DNA from: an uncultured Clostridia bacterium
GTDB taxonomy: Bacteria > Bacillota > Clostridia > Oscillospirales > Acutalibacteraceae
Length of the DNA: 35,106 bases
NCBI GenBank assembly: GCA_947628665.1
Contig: CANRAU010000022.1
Span: forward strand, 1-35,106
Direction of reading: 5' to 3'
The position numbers and the translations under genes were made by a program. Below, piece after piece: positions 8,704 to 16,130 of this stretch. Position 1 is the first letter of the stretch. Each line of letters begins with the position of its first letter. The notes under the pieces are model-generated. The model ran no database searches, was not told the DNA's origin, and worked only from the letters and a program-made list of their open reading frames with translations.

Positions 8704-10386
8704 TTATCCGAACAAATTGGGAAACAGGCCGCCGACGGCGTCGGTTTCCGGCTCCGTCGTGGGGGGTTCGCCCCAAACCTGCAAATAGATCTCCTTGCCC
8801 TTTTCGTAGTCCTTGTTGCCGACGGGGGTGGTGGCGATCACGATGCCCGCTGTGTGCGTGCCGTCGTTTTCTTTTTCGACCTTCTGGCAGGTGAAGCCTT
8901 TGCTGATGAGCAGCTGCACCGCCGCGTCATACTGCATACCCGAAACGTCGGGCAGGGTGACATATTCGACGCCCTGGCTGACGACGATGGTTAAATCCGA
9001 TCCCTTGGGAACGCGCTGCCCCTCCGCAATGTTTTGAGAAATGATAGCGTCTCTTTCCACGGTGGGCGAGTACGCATACTCCACAATAAAGTGGAAACGC
9101 TCGTTGAGTACCGTGTCGCTTTGAATGCGCGTGTAGCTCTGCCCCTGGAAATTCGGCACATCGACCAGTTCCTGCTCGGCCGATACGGAAGCAGAGGGAT
9201 CTTCCTTAGGCGTCGTATCGCGCGTAAAGAACAGATAGCCGCCCAGCGCCAAAAGCCCCACCAGACAAACCACGCCGAAGGTGATCAGCCACATACGCGT
9301 CTGCTCCTGCTTGCGCAGCATTTCGCGGCGTAATTTCTCTTTGCGGCGGCGCTCCGCTTCTTCCTCCTCGGTGGCCTTGGCCTTTTGCGCGGCCCCCGCC
9401 GCCGTCTTGCGGGCGACCACGACTTTCGGCGAACCCGAAAGCTCTTCACGGTATTCGTCGAGGGATTCCGTGCGGTCGTCGGGGGAGACGGCCACGGCAT
9501 GCTGCACGGCGCTGATGGCATAAGCGGGCAGGGATTCCGCGAATTTCGCGGGGAAAATCAGCTTGTCGTTGACCACGCGTTCGGGAGCTTCCTGCGGCGT
9601 ACTGCCGACCAACATTCTGTATGTGACCGCCCCGAAGGCATATACATCCGTCCAAGGACCGATGCTGCCCTCGCTGCCGTATTGTTCGATCGCCGCATAG
9701 CCCGCCGCCGGTTCGGCTTCCAAGCCGCTGTCCAAAATACGGGCCTCGGGGATGCGAAAATCGGTCAGACGGATTTTGCCGTCGCGCCCCAAGCGCAGGC
9801 TGTTCGGCGAAATGCCGCAATGGTAAATGCCCATGCTGTGCAGCTTGGAAACTGCGGATACCACGGGCATCAGCAGCGCCTTGGTCTGCTCAAAGGTCAT
9901 GTAGCCCGTGCGGCTTTTCAAGAGGAATTCCCGCAGCGAAATGGTCTCCACATATTCGCTGACGGCATAGGCCGTGCCGTGATCCTCCACGATGTCCAGC
10001 ACGGGAATGATGGCGGAAAGCGAACGCACCCGCGCGAGCTTGCGCCACAACTCCAAAAATGCCGCCAGTCCGTCATGAAACAGCAGCTCGCTGCCGCGCG
10101 GGATGGTCACTTCGGTTTCGCCCTGCGCACGCCGAATGTGCGGGTCGGGCAGAAATTCACGGATCGTGACCGCCGCCCTGCGTTCGGGGTCCCACCCCAT
10201 ATAGGTCGCTCCGTCGCCGCCCGCCGCAAGCATTTTACCGACGAAATACCGATTGCCGACTTTGGCGCGCAGGGGGAGATACGGCGCGATTTGCGGGGTG
10301 TCCGCCAAAAATCCGCAATGCGGACATTGCGCGGCATCCCCGATCTCTTTCATGCAGCCCATACACAGAGTATCCAATCTGTCCAT
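8704..10386 (-). CDS. zinc-ribbon / protein kinase-like (probable pseudokinase) / PASTA membrane protein
   Basis: A 560-aa protein. Order of parts: zinc ribbon CxxC...CxxC (Cys8, 11, 21, 24); a serine/threonine kinase-like domain (about 45-320); an Ala/Lys/Glu/Arg-rich basic linker (325-365); one transmembrane helix (366-387); two PASTA domains outside the cell (about 408-473 and 474-540). Fold markers remain (AAGGDGATY loop, VYAFGAVTYRML), but key residues are changed. The VAIK lysine is Arg76 (VTIREF), the HRD loop is HCGISPN (residues 189-195, no catalytic Asp or Lys) and only TDF of the DFG region is kept. I infer an inactive or very atypical kinase that senses cell-wall fragments through its PASTA domains, which bind muropeptides in active relatives such as PrkC and PknB. 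GGAGG precedes the ATG. It heads the leftward run of kinase, phosphoesterase and transporter genes. Confidence 0.88.
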   Translation of the reverse strand: MDRLDTLCMGCMKEIGDAAQCPHCGFLADTPQIAPYLPLRAKVGNRYFVGKMLAAGGDGATYMGWDPERRAAVTIREFLPDPHIRRAQGETEVTIPRGSELLFHDGLAAFLELWRKLARVRSLSAIIPVLDIVEDHGTAYAVSEYVETISLREFLLKSRTGYMTFEQTKALLMPVVSAVSKLHSMGIYHCGISPNSLRLGRDGKIRLTDFRIPEARILDSGLEAEPAAGYAAIEQYGSEGSIGPWTDVYAFGAVTYRMLVGSTPQEAPERVVNDKLIFPAKFAESLPAYAISAVQHAVAVSPDDRTESLDEYREELSGSPKVVVARKTAAGAAQKAKATEEEEAERRRKEKLRREMLRKQEQTRMWLITFGVVCLVGLLALGGYLFFTRDTTPKEDPSASVSAEQELVDVPNFQGQSYTRIQSDTVLNERFHFIVEYAYSPTVERDAIISQNIAEGQRVPKGSDLTIVVSQGVEYVTLPDVSGMQYDAAVQLLISKGFTCQKVEKENDGTHTAGIVIATTPVGNKDYEKGKEIYLQVWGEPPTTEPETDAVGGLFPNLFG

Positions 10387-10448
10387 ATGTTCGACCTCCG
10401 AAAATTGGCGGAATATAAGCGTTGAAATCCAGACAATAATACAAATAT

Positions 10449-10478
10449 ATGATAGCAAAATACACCCTGTTTTGTCAA
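10449..10478 (-). promoter_or_regulatory. sigma-A promoter of the pseudokinase operon
   Basis: Minus strand TTGACA (perfect, 10473-10478), an 18-bp spacer and TATCAT (10449-10454), about 60 bp upstream of the ATG at 10386. Confidence 0.7.
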
Positions 10479-10551
10479 GATGAAGCGGGCGGCAGGAAAC
10501 GGTTTTTGCAGACGATTTTTTGCACCGTCAGCCAAAAGCCGACCTGGAAAG

Positions 10552-10592
10552 AAAAAATCCCCGCACGCTTCCGAAAAACGGAAGGGAACGGG
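10552..10592 (-). terminator. intrinsic terminator of nadA-mnmA
   Basis: Minus strand hairpin: inner stem CTTCCG/CGGAAG with a 5-nt loop, outer CCCG/CGGG, followed by six T residues (A tract 10552-10557 on the plus strand). It lies about 50 bp past the mnmA stop codon. Confidence 0.5.
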
Positions 10593-10644
10593 AAAATTTT
10601 GGAAAAAGGCTATCGTTATGCGAGGGGGTTACGTTTTAAGCCGC

Positions 10645-11721
10645 CTATTCGATCACACCGCCGCCAATCACCGTGTCGCCGTCGTACAAAACGGCGGCCT
10701 GCCCTTTGGTGACGGCGCGCTGCGGCTCGTCAAACACGATGTGCAGATGGCTGTCATCCGTCTGCACCACGGTGGCGGGCTGTTCGACCTGATTATAGCG
10801 GATCTTGGCGCAGAGCCGCTCGGGATTCTCCAAGCGCTCGCAGGCGGAAAGGATCACGTCCCGGACATACACGTCTTTGGTGTATAAATCCTCGTTAAAG
10901 CCCAAAACCACACGGTTGTTTTGGACGTCCTTTTCCACCACGTACATGGACGCGGGGAGCGCCAGCCCCAGCCCCCGCCGCTGGCCGACGGTGTAGCGGA
11001 TAATGCCCTTGTGCGTGCCGAGACGTCTGCCCTCGAGGTCAACAAAATCCCCTTCGGGACAGGTTTTTCCCGTGTACCGCTCAATAAAATGCGCATAATC
11101 GCCGTTCGGCACAAAGCAGATGTCCTGGCTGTCGTGCTTTTTGGCATTGCCGAAGCCCTGTTCTTCGGCGATGGCGCGTACTTCGGGCTTGGTTAAGTTC
11201 CCCAACGGGAACAGGGTGTGCGACAACCGCTCGGGCGTGAGGGCATACAGCACATAGCTTTGGTCCTTTTTGGGATCGACCGCCTTTTTCAAGAGGAATC
11301 GGTCGCCCTGCCGCACAATGCGGGCATAATGCCCTGTGGCAAGCCGCTCTATGCCGAGCGCTTTGGCTTTTTGCATCAGACGGTCAAATTTCATATAGCG
11401 GTTGCAGTCGATGCACGGATTTGGCGTAAGGCCCTGTATGTAGCTCTCGGCAAACCGCCGCATGACCTCGCTTTCAAACGCCGCCGTCAGATTGAGCACA
11501 TAGTGCGCGCAGCCAAGGACGGCGCAAACCGACTTTGCGTCCTCCACGTCGTCCAAGGAACAGCAGGCTTTTTCCCGCGGAACGTCAATGTCGCCGTTGT
11601 CAAACAGCTTCATCGTCACGCCCACAATGTCGTAGTTTTGCTGCTTTAACAGGTACGCCGTCACGGAGCTGTCCACACCGCCGCTCATGGCGACCATCAC
11701 TTTTGGCTTTTCCTGTGTCAT
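10645..11721 (-). CDS. mnmA: tRNA-specific 2-thiouridylase MnmA
   Basis: A 358-aa protein of normal length for MnmA, which puts the 2-thio group on U34 of tRNAs for Lys, Glu and Gln using ATP and a sulfur carrier. Visible: the PP-loop SGGVDSS (residues 13-19), NPCIDCNRYMKF with the first catalytic Cys (Cys103), ATGHYARI, and the second Cys in DICFVPNGDY (Cys202). These correspond to Cys102 and Cys199 of the E. coli enzyme. The C-terminal VGQRRGLGLA segment and the beta-barrel RYNQ part are intact. The stop is separated from no other gene on this strand; upstream it is 19 bp from nadA, so both are likely co-transcribed. GAAGGAAG precedes the ATG. Confidence 0.96.
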   Translation of the reverse strand: MTQEKPKVMVAMSGGVDSSVTAYLLKQQNYDIVGVTMKLFDNGDIDVPREKACCSLDDVEDAKSVCAVLGCAHYVLNLTAAFESEVMRRFAESYIQGLTPNPCIDCNRYMKFDRLMQKAKALGIERLATGHYARIVRQGDRFLLKKAVDPKKDQSYVLYALTPERLSHTLFPLGNLTKPEVRAIAEEQGFGNAKKHDSQDICFVPNGDYAHFIERYTGKTCPEGDFVDLEGRRLGTHKGIIRYTVGQRRGLGLALPASMYVVEKDVQNNRVVLGFNEDLYTKDVYVRDVILSACERLENPERLCAKIRYNQVEQPATVVQTDDSHLHIVFDEPQRAVTKGQAAVLYDGDTVIGGGVIE

Positions 11722-11740
11722 AGAAGCTTCCTTCAGGGCT

Positions 11741-12655
11741 TCAGCCGCCCAGACGAATCATTTCGTCAATGCATTTGCGCGCTTTGGAGATCGTATCGGC
11801 GTCGAGTTTAATCTCTTCGCCGCCGCGGCCGCAAACCGCATGATAGACGTCCATCAGCGTGGACATTTTCATGTTTTTGCAAATCAGCTTTTGCGAAAGA
11901 TAATAGAAATCCTTATCGGGGCAGGCATACTGCAAATGCTCGGCGATGCTGATCTCCGTACCGATGATGAATTCTTGACACGGACTGTTTTTGGCGTAGT
12001 CCATGATCGCCGAGGTAGAACCGACGAAATCGGCCTGCCGCACAACATCGGGCGTGCATTCGGGATGCACCAGCAAAAGCGCGTTTGGATGCAGCTCTTT
12101 TGCACGGGCGGCCTCTTCGGCGTTTACCGAAGCGTGTACGGGACAGCCGCCCTGTAAGAGCTTGATGTGCTTTTCGGGAACTTGTTCGCGCACATACGCG
12201 CCGAGGTTGCAATCGGGGATAAAGAGGATATTCGGGTTTTCGATTTGCCGCACGATCTTGACGGCGGAGGAGGAAGTAACGCATACGTCGCAAACGGTTT
12301 TCAGTTCCGCGCTCGTATTGATATAGGCGACGACGGTGTAGTCGGGATACTGCTGTTTGACGGCGGTGATGAGCTCTTTGTCCATCTGCTCCGCCATGGG
12401 GCATCCCGCCTCGGGGTGGGCGAGCAGGACGGTTTTCTCGGGCGAGAGAATTTTGACGGTTTCCGCCATGAAGCGGACGCCCGCCATAATCACGGTTTTC
12501 TGCGGCGCGGTTTTCGCTTTTACGGACAAAGCGTAGCTGTCGCCCGTAAAATCGGCGACCTCCAATATTTCATGCGCCGTATAGCTGTGCGCCAAAATGC
12601 AAATATCCTTTTCCTTTTTGAGCCGCAGAATCTCCTCCTGCACGTCCTTGATCAT
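11741..12655 (-). CDS. nadA: quinolinate synthase NadA
   Basis: A 304-aa protein of the short (about 300 aa) NadA class. It condenses iminoaspartate with dihydroxyacetone phosphate to quinolinate in NAD biosynthesis, with a [4Fe-4S] cluster held by three Cys. Visible: LAHSYTAHEI, AGVRFMAETVKIL, the first cluster Cys in AGCPMA (Cys85), VTSSSAVKIV, the second in HPECTPDV and the third in CGRGGEEI. The ATG at 12655 was chosen because AAAGGAG stands 9 nt upstream; a farther ATG at 12688 has no such site. The usual partners nadB and nadC are not adjacent; the gene instead leads into mnmA with a 19-bp gap. I did not find a convincing promoter in the A+T-rich sequence upstream. Confidence 0.95.
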   Translation of the reverse strand: MIKDVQEEILRLKKEKDICILAHSYTAHEILEVADFTGDSYALSVKAKTAPQKTVIMAGVRFMAETVKILSPEKTVLLAHPEAGCPMAEQMDKELITAVKQQYPDYTVVAYINTSAELKTVCDVCVTSSSAVKIVRQIENPNILFIPDCNLGAYVREQVPEKHIKLLQGGCPVHASVNAEEAARAKELHPNALLLVHPECTPDVVRQADFVGSTSAIMDYAKNSPCQEFIIGTEISIAEHLQYACPDKDFYYLSQKLICKNMKMSTLMDVYHAVCGRGGEEIKLDADTISKARKCIDEMIRLGG

Positions 12656-12770
12656 ATACAGCGCTCCTTTCAGCGTCCGAATTTTCACGTTCTATGATAC
12701 CATCAAGTCTTAGAAATGTATAGATTTTTTTCTTAATAAATTTGTAATTATTTGATTTTGCGGATAAAAC

Positions 12771-12798
12771 TTGTTTTTTCCAAAAATTCATATATAAT
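12771..12798 (+). promoter_or_regulatory. sigma-A promoter of the O-antigen ligase-like gene
   Basis: TTGTTT (12771-12776), a 16-bp spacer and a perfect TATAAT (12793-12798), in the region divergent from nadA. Confidence 0.6.
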
Positions 12799-12801
12799 AT
12801 A

Positions 12802-12868
12802 GGCGGTGGTAAGGAAAAGTTTGCATGGCAAATTTTTCCGCCGCCGACCGTAAATTCTCCGTCGGAGG
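12802..12868 (+). promoter_or_regulatory. structured 5' leader with two hairpins near the ribosome-binding site
   Basis: GGAAAAGTTTGC (12813-12824) pairs with GCAAATTTTTCC (12828-12839) around a 3-nt loop, extended by GGCGG (12802-12806) with CCGCC (12841-12845). A second hairpin, CCGAC/GTCGG (12844-12848 and 12860-12865 region), overlaps the start of the GGAGG at 12864-12868. This could tune translation of the next gene. I do not recognise a known riboswitch. Confidence 0.4.
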
Positions 12869-12874
12869 ATGCCT

Positions 12875-14326
12875 ATGGATCAGCGTTTGAATGCTTCGTG
12901 GCTGCAAAAGCTGCGCGATTTTGTCCTGACCGGGCGGTGCATGATCGCGCTGTCCGTGCTTGCCGCGTTGTTTTCGTTTTTTGAGCTGGATGTGCTGGGC
13001 GTACTCGTGTTTGCCTGTATCATTGGCTTTATTCTTGTGACCTGTGAAGATCTGCTTTCGACCTTCATGCCATTTATGCTCGTTTGCCTGATGGGGGCAA
13101 AGTGCTACAATTCCTACAGCATATTTATTCAGTATGTACCCCTCGGCATTGTGATCATCGCGTGCATTCTGCTGCATTTTGTATTGTATTGGAAAAAACT
13201 CGATTTCAAAGGGCAACTCCTCAAACCGATGCTCTTTGTGTCGGTGGCGGTGACGCTCGGCGGCGTCGGCTTCATTTCCAAAGCGGAATATTTCAGTCCT
13301 GTTTCGATTTTTTATATTCTGAGCCTCGGCTTCGGCATGGTGGCGCTGTATGTGATTTTTTATACGCATCTTACGGTGCGCAGAGAATATTCTCTGATCG
13401 ACAAGGTCACGCTGATCATGGTCGTTGCGGGATGCTTCGCCGCGTTCGTGACGGTTTCGTTTTATCTCATTCATATCAATGAGGTTTTGGAGACCCGCGA
13501 CCTTTTGTACATGCAGTGGCGCAACAATTATTCCACATTCTTTATGCTGTGTATTCCGTTTGCCTTTCTGCGCGGGCATAAACAGCCGTATTCCATTATG
13601 CTGGGATTTTTCTTCTTTTTCTGCATTTTGCTTACGGGTTCGCGCGGCGGGCTTGTATTCGGCGCGGTCGAAATGCTGATGTGCTGTACGCTGTTTATTT
13701 TGTACGACAAGCGCCGAAGGCTGACCTACATCAGCATTTGCCTGTGCCTTGCGTTTGCGGTGCTGGTATTTTCGCGGGAGTTCTTTTCGTTCTTCGGCTC
13801 TACGTTTGACCGCCTGTTGTCCGCAATCAACGGCGTGCTGATCGGCCAGCAGCAGGAGGTACGGTATTACCAGTATATGCGCGGCATTGAGGACTTCCTC
13901 CACAACCCGATCTTGGGTACGGGCATCGGCTATATGGGCAACCGCGATGTGTATGCGGGCGCGGATTTTGCCATCAGCTGGTATCATTGCGCGCCTATTC
14001 AAATCGCGGCGAGCTTTGGGTCGCTGGGGATCGTGGCCTATGTGTACCAGTTTGTGCGGCGGATGATCCTGATGTGGAAGAAGCCGACCATGTTCAATAT
14101 GACGGTCTTTCTCTCGTATATCAGCCTTGAACTGATGTCGCTCGTCAATCCCGGGATTTTCAGCCCCATTCCGTATCTGCTGATTGTGACCATGTTCTTC
14201 GCCATCGTGGAGCATTGCAACGACGGCGAAGCACAGGCGGTCATCACCACAGGCGATATGGACGATGAATTGCAGGAAACGGACGAGACCGAACCGAAAA
14301 GCCTCGAGGAAGTCGCCGCAAGATAG
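12875..14326 (+). CDS. O-antigen ligase / Wzy-type polymerase-like membrane protein
   Basis: A 483-aa protein with about twelve hydrophobic helices and a charged acidic cytoplasmic tail (last about 45 residues). The Wzy_C/WaaL family signatures are present: ILLTGSRGGLVFG at about residues 250-262 and the long loop ending with HNPILGTGIGYMG at about 345-357. Such proteins join polysaccharide repeat units or move a glycan to its acceptor on the outer face of the membrane. The ATG at 12875 was chosen over 12869 because GGAGG (12864-12868) touches the first ATG and sits 6 nt from the second. The gene is alone with its own promoter and terminator, 8 kb from the capsule locus, which has its own EpsG-like polymerase; it may serve another glycan. 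Confidence 0.85.
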   Translation: MDQRLNASWLQKLRDFVLTGRCMIALSVLAALFSFFELDVLGVLVFACIIGFILVTCEDLLSTFMPFMLVCLMGAKCYNSYSIFIQYVPLGIVIIACILLHFVLYWKKLDFKGQLLKPMLFVSVAVTLGGVGFISKAEYFSPVSIFYILSLGFGMVALYVIFYTHLTVRREYSLIDKVTLIMVVAGCFAAFVTVSFYLIHINEVLETRDLLYMQWRNNYSTFFMLCIPFAFLRGHKQPYSIMLGFFFFFCILLTGSRGGLVFGAVEMLMCCTLFILYDKRRRLTYISICLCLAFAVLVFSREFFSFFGSTFDRLLSAINGVLIGQQQEVRYYQYMRGIEDFLHNPILGTGIGYMGNRDVYAGADFAISWYHCAPIQIAASFGSLGIVAYVYQFVRRMILMWKKPTMFNMTVFLSYISLELMSLVNPGIFSPIPYLLIVTMFFAIVEHCNDGEAQAVITTGDMDDELQETDETEPKSLEEVAAR

Positions 14327-14368
14327 GCTCGTTTACATACCTTGCTTGGTTTTACCACCGTTTGATGT

Positions 14369-14411
14369 AAAAACACCATAGACGCAGGTCATCCGTGTCT
14401 ATGGTGTTTTT
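14369..14411. terminator. bidirectional intrinsic terminator, copy 1 of a repeated hairpin
   Basis: A 15-bp perfect stem (AAAAACACCATAGAC with GTCTATGGTGTTTTT) lies between the convergent ligase-like gene and the ribbon-helix-helix gene. T runs follow on both strands. A near-identical hairpin recurs at 15013-15059. Confidence 0.85.
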
Positions 14412-14450
14412 ATAATATTGAAAATGTTGGGTACGCCTTGCCTGTTTCGG

Positions 14451-14618
14451 TCATTCCTCTACATTTTCCAGCGCGGCGCGAACGGCGGCGATGACAAAAG
14501 CCGAAAAGGTGCAGTTTTTCCCTTGGATGACCTGCTCGACCTGTTCGATCACATCATTGGGAAATCGTATCGTCTTGTTTGTGGTCGGCGGAATAGACGG
14601 AATGATAAACTTTTTCAC
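14451..14618 (-). CDS. small ribbon-helix-helix-like protein (YlcI/YnfO-like)
   Basis: A 55-aa protein starting at GTG 14618, chosen because GAGGG stands 7 nt upstream; the longer open frame has no ribosome-binding site. The N-terminal strand (TNKTIRFPNDVIEQVEQVI) followed by a second helix (CTFSAFVIAAVRAALENV) has the ribbon-helix-helix layout of MetJ/Arc-type repressors and of small YlcI/YnfO-family proteins. Such proteins bind DNA as dimers, often autoregulate, and include antitoxins. It is divergent from a small zinc-ribbon membrane protein, and a 30-bp perfect palindrome lies between them, a natural operator candidate. No toxin gene is adjacent, so a toxin-antitoxin role is not supported. 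Confidence 0.72.
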   Translation of the reverse strand: MKKFIIPSIPPTTNKTIRFPNDVIEQVEQVIQGKNCTFSAFVIAAVRAALENVEE

Positions 14619-14677
14619 GCAAAATCCCTCGCTATGCAATACATCTGTATTGCTTATTGTAAGTCCGATAAGCACAA

Positions 14678-14715
14678 AATTATGCATTGCAATTGCAATG
14701 CATAATTGCTATAAT
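14678..14715 (+). promoter_or_regulatory. promoter overlapped by a 30-bp perfect palindrome (candidate operator)
   Basis: The palindrome covers 14678-14707; its left half is AATTATGCATTGCAA. The rightward promoter TTGCAA (14687-14692), 17-bp spacer, TATAAT (14710-14715) has its -35 inside the palindrome. A dimeric repressor bound there would block it. Confidence 0.6.
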
Positions 14716-14733
14716 GCATACGAGGTGATTGGT

Positions 14734-14955
14734 TTGGCCGAATTTTGTTTGGATTGTTGGAATGCTATCCATGGGACAAATGACCCTGCGGAAAAGTATA
14801 TTATATCCGAGGAATTGGATCTGTGCGAGGGGTGCGGACAGATGAAACAGGTCATTATTATGCCGCGAGCGGAATCTAGACATAAGGGGCGTGGAATTGC
14901 TTTGTTGATTCTGTCAATCGGTATATTGCTGTATGTTCTTTTTAAGGGAACTTGA
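14734..14955 (+). CDS. small zinc-ribbon protein with C-terminal membrane anchor
   Basis: A 73-aa protein starting at TTG 14734, chosen because GAGGTG (14722-14727) is well placed and the sequence that follows (AEFCLDCWNAIHGTNDP) matches the N-terminus of a small uncharacterised protein family common in Clostridia. It has two CxxC pairs (FCLDC near residue 4-7 and LCEGC near 31-34) that would hold one zinc, then a basic stretch and a single hydrophobic helix (about 51-70) ending FKGT. The membrane anchor is an addition to what I remember of the family. Function unknown. It is divergent from the ribbon-helix-helix gene and has a good promoter. Confidence 0.7.
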   Translation: MAEFCLDCWNAIHGTNDPAEKYIISEELDLCEGCGQMKQVIIMPRAESRHKGRGIALLILSIGILLYVLFKGT

Positions 14956-15012
14956 ATCCGACCTTGCGCAGATGCGCAATAGACCAACAGGGAAAATTCT
15001 TTTTACTTGCAG

Positions 15013-15059
15013 AAAAAAGCACCATAGACGCAGAACATCCGCGCCTATGGTGCTTTTTT
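15013..15059. terminator. bidirectional intrinsic terminator, copy 2 of a repeated hairpin
   Basis: AAAAAAGCACCATAG pairs with CTATGGTGCTTTTTT. The hairpin, including loop bases CGCAG..CATCCG, matches the one at 14369-14411 except for a few changes; the outer A-T pair of copy 1 is G-C here, so base-pairing is kept. Confidence 0.85.
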
Positions 15060-15079
15060 GCAAATCAAATTCGAGAACA

Positions 15080-15169
15080 TCAGCCATCATGGACAAACCT
15101 ACATCCGTATTTCTCTGCGTACTTCAAAAGGGATTGACGAAACTGCATATCCTGTGTTATCTTGTTCAT
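15080..15169 (-). pseudogene. N-terminal remnant of a transposase-like gene
   Basis: An ATG at 15169 with AGGAGG upstream opens a 29-codon frame beginning MNKITQDMQFRQSLLKYAEK, which resembles the first residues of helix-turn-helix (IS3/IS481-like) transposases in Clostridia. After about 23 residues the likeness ends and a stop follows at 15080. No DDE domain remains. This assignment rests on memory of the N-terminal pattern only. Confidence 0.4.
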
Positions 15170-15503
15170 GACGAATAGCTGAACCTCCTGCCAGTTGAAT
15201 TGTGCAACTTAACTGTATCACAGGTTCTCCTATTCGTTACTTCTTTTTTCAAATATTGTAACACATGGCTGATACTCCCGAGGGACAAACCGCCCAAAAT
15301 CGGCTCTGTTTCCGCCATTTTTGCGTCTGCGTGTCTGTGCATACAGCAGTATAGCGCAGGATGCACAGTCACAATCTGACAAATCATTCCCGCTTTCGGA
15401 TGAAAACGAATCCGGCTCTCAGGGGGTATCGGGCATCATTGACAAGCCCACAGAAAATGAAAAAATGGAACAGATAAAAGGAAAGAAAAGGGCATGACAA
15501 AAA
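15170..15503. other. gene-free accessory stretch with an inverted repeat
   Basis: Bases 15172-15186 (CGAATAGCTGAACCT) and 15220-15234 form a 15-bp inverted repeat with two mismatches, just upstream of the transposase remnant, possibly an insertion-sequence end. A rightward frame open from 15273 to 15497 (74 codons, no start with a ribosome-binding site) ends in a Lys-rich tail. I cannot tell whether it is a gene remnant. Nothing else is supported here. Confidence 0.35.
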
Positions 15504-15524
15504 GCCCCGGAGTAAGCCCGAGGC
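15504..15524 (-). terminator. intrinsic terminator of the XRE operon
   Basis: Minus strand GCCTCGG/CCGGGGC stem (one wobble) with a 7-nt loop followed by five T residues, 23 bp past the stop of the small zinc-ribbon gene. Confidence 0.7.
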
Positions 15525-15547
15525 AAAAAAAGACATGGCAGGAAAGG

Positions 15548-15778
15548 TCAAGGATCGTTTATGATCTTTGCTTTTGAAAAACAAGCCCAGCTAAGCGCCT
15601 GCCCGCAACGGTCGCAAAAGGACTGATATTCTCGATCTATTGTAATGTGACAGCGCGGACAGACAGGAAAAGAGAGCGTATCTAAAGAACGCCGATAACA
15701 TCGGACGGAAGTGACCCGCATAGGCGTTCGGTAAGACACGGCTTCCGCAGGATCGATGGGATTACACGTCTTAGCCAT
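15548..15778 (-). CDS. small zinc-ribbon protein
   Basis: A 76-aa protein with a central CPRC...CDRCGQAL zinc ribbon (about residues 40-61): the pattern TLSFPVCPRCHITIDREYQSFCDRCGQALSW, read here in two halves around the tyrosine, recalls a family of small proteins found on integrative elements of Clostridia. The first 18 residues (Asn/Pro/Ala-rich) are extra compared with what I recall, and a second in-frame ATG at 15721 (MRVTSVRC) could be the ancestral start, but it has no good ribosome-binding site. The ATG at 15778 overlaps the end of the XRE gene by 8 nt, so translation is probably coupled. Function unknown. Confidence 0.65.
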   Translation of the reverse strand: MAKTCNPIDPAEAVSYRTPMRVTSVRCYRRSLDTLSFPVCPRCHITIDREYQSFCDRCGQALSWACFSKAKIINDP

Positions 15779-16124
15779 CGCAGGTATCCCCGTTCCAAAG
15801 CGAGACCATTTCCAATAAGAGTTCCGAAAACCTTTGACGCTTGTCCGGCGTCAGGTCGGAGAGGAACGAAAGAATATCCAGAAGCTTCAAAAGAATGCTT
15901 AACTGATCCTCCGAAAAACCTCCGAACAACAAAAGGGAGGCGTTGACGCCCAGCTTTTCCGCCATATGTTCTACGGTAGCTATATTTGGATTTCCACTGC
16001 CGGAGAGATATTCCTGCAAGGTAGAACGGGAGATTTCCAATTCTTTTGAAAACTCTGTCATGGATTTTCCGCGTTCTGCTTTCAGAATACGCAACACGTC
16101 TGCCATTTTTCTCTGCATTTCCAC
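15771..16124 (-). CDS. XRE-family helix-turn-helix transcriptional regulator
   Basis: A 117-aa protein. Residues about 8-62 form a Cro/C1-type HTH: VLRILKAERGKSMTEFSKELEI, then SRSTLQEYLSGSGNPNIATVEHMAEKLGV, with the recognition helix around SRSTLQEYL. The remaining 55 residues form an amphipathic Leu-rich tail (LSILLKLLDILSFLSDL) suited to dimerisation. It probably represses its own operon, which includes the overlapping zinc-ribbon gene. An in-frame GTG at 16130 is better placed behind AAGGGGG (16131-16137), so the protein may be two residues longer. A TATAAT -10 (16145-16150, minus strand) leaves only a very short leader. It could also control the divergent recombinase gene. Confidence 0.85.
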   Translation of the reverse strand: MEMQRKMADVLRILKAERGKSMTEFSKELEISRSTLQEYLSGSGNPNIATVEHMAEKLGVNASLLLFGGFSEDQLSILLKLLDILSFLSDLTPDKRQRFSELLLEMVSLWNGDTCDG

Positions 16125-16130
16125 GAAATT

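Noticed and set aside
12788-14215. 475-codon minus-strand open frame opposite the O-antigen ligase-like gene
   Set aside because: His/Arg/Gln-rich low-sense protein with no domain; antisense shadow of a hydrophobic gene.
14451-14955. Toxin-antitoxin pair
   Set aside because: The ribbon-helix-helix gene has no adjacent toxin-like partner; the divergent gene is a zinc-ribbon membrane protein with no toxin fold.
15273-15497. 74-codon rightward open frame ending in a Lys-rich tail
   Set aside because: No start codon with a ribosome-binding site and no recognised family; mentioned only as a possible remnant.
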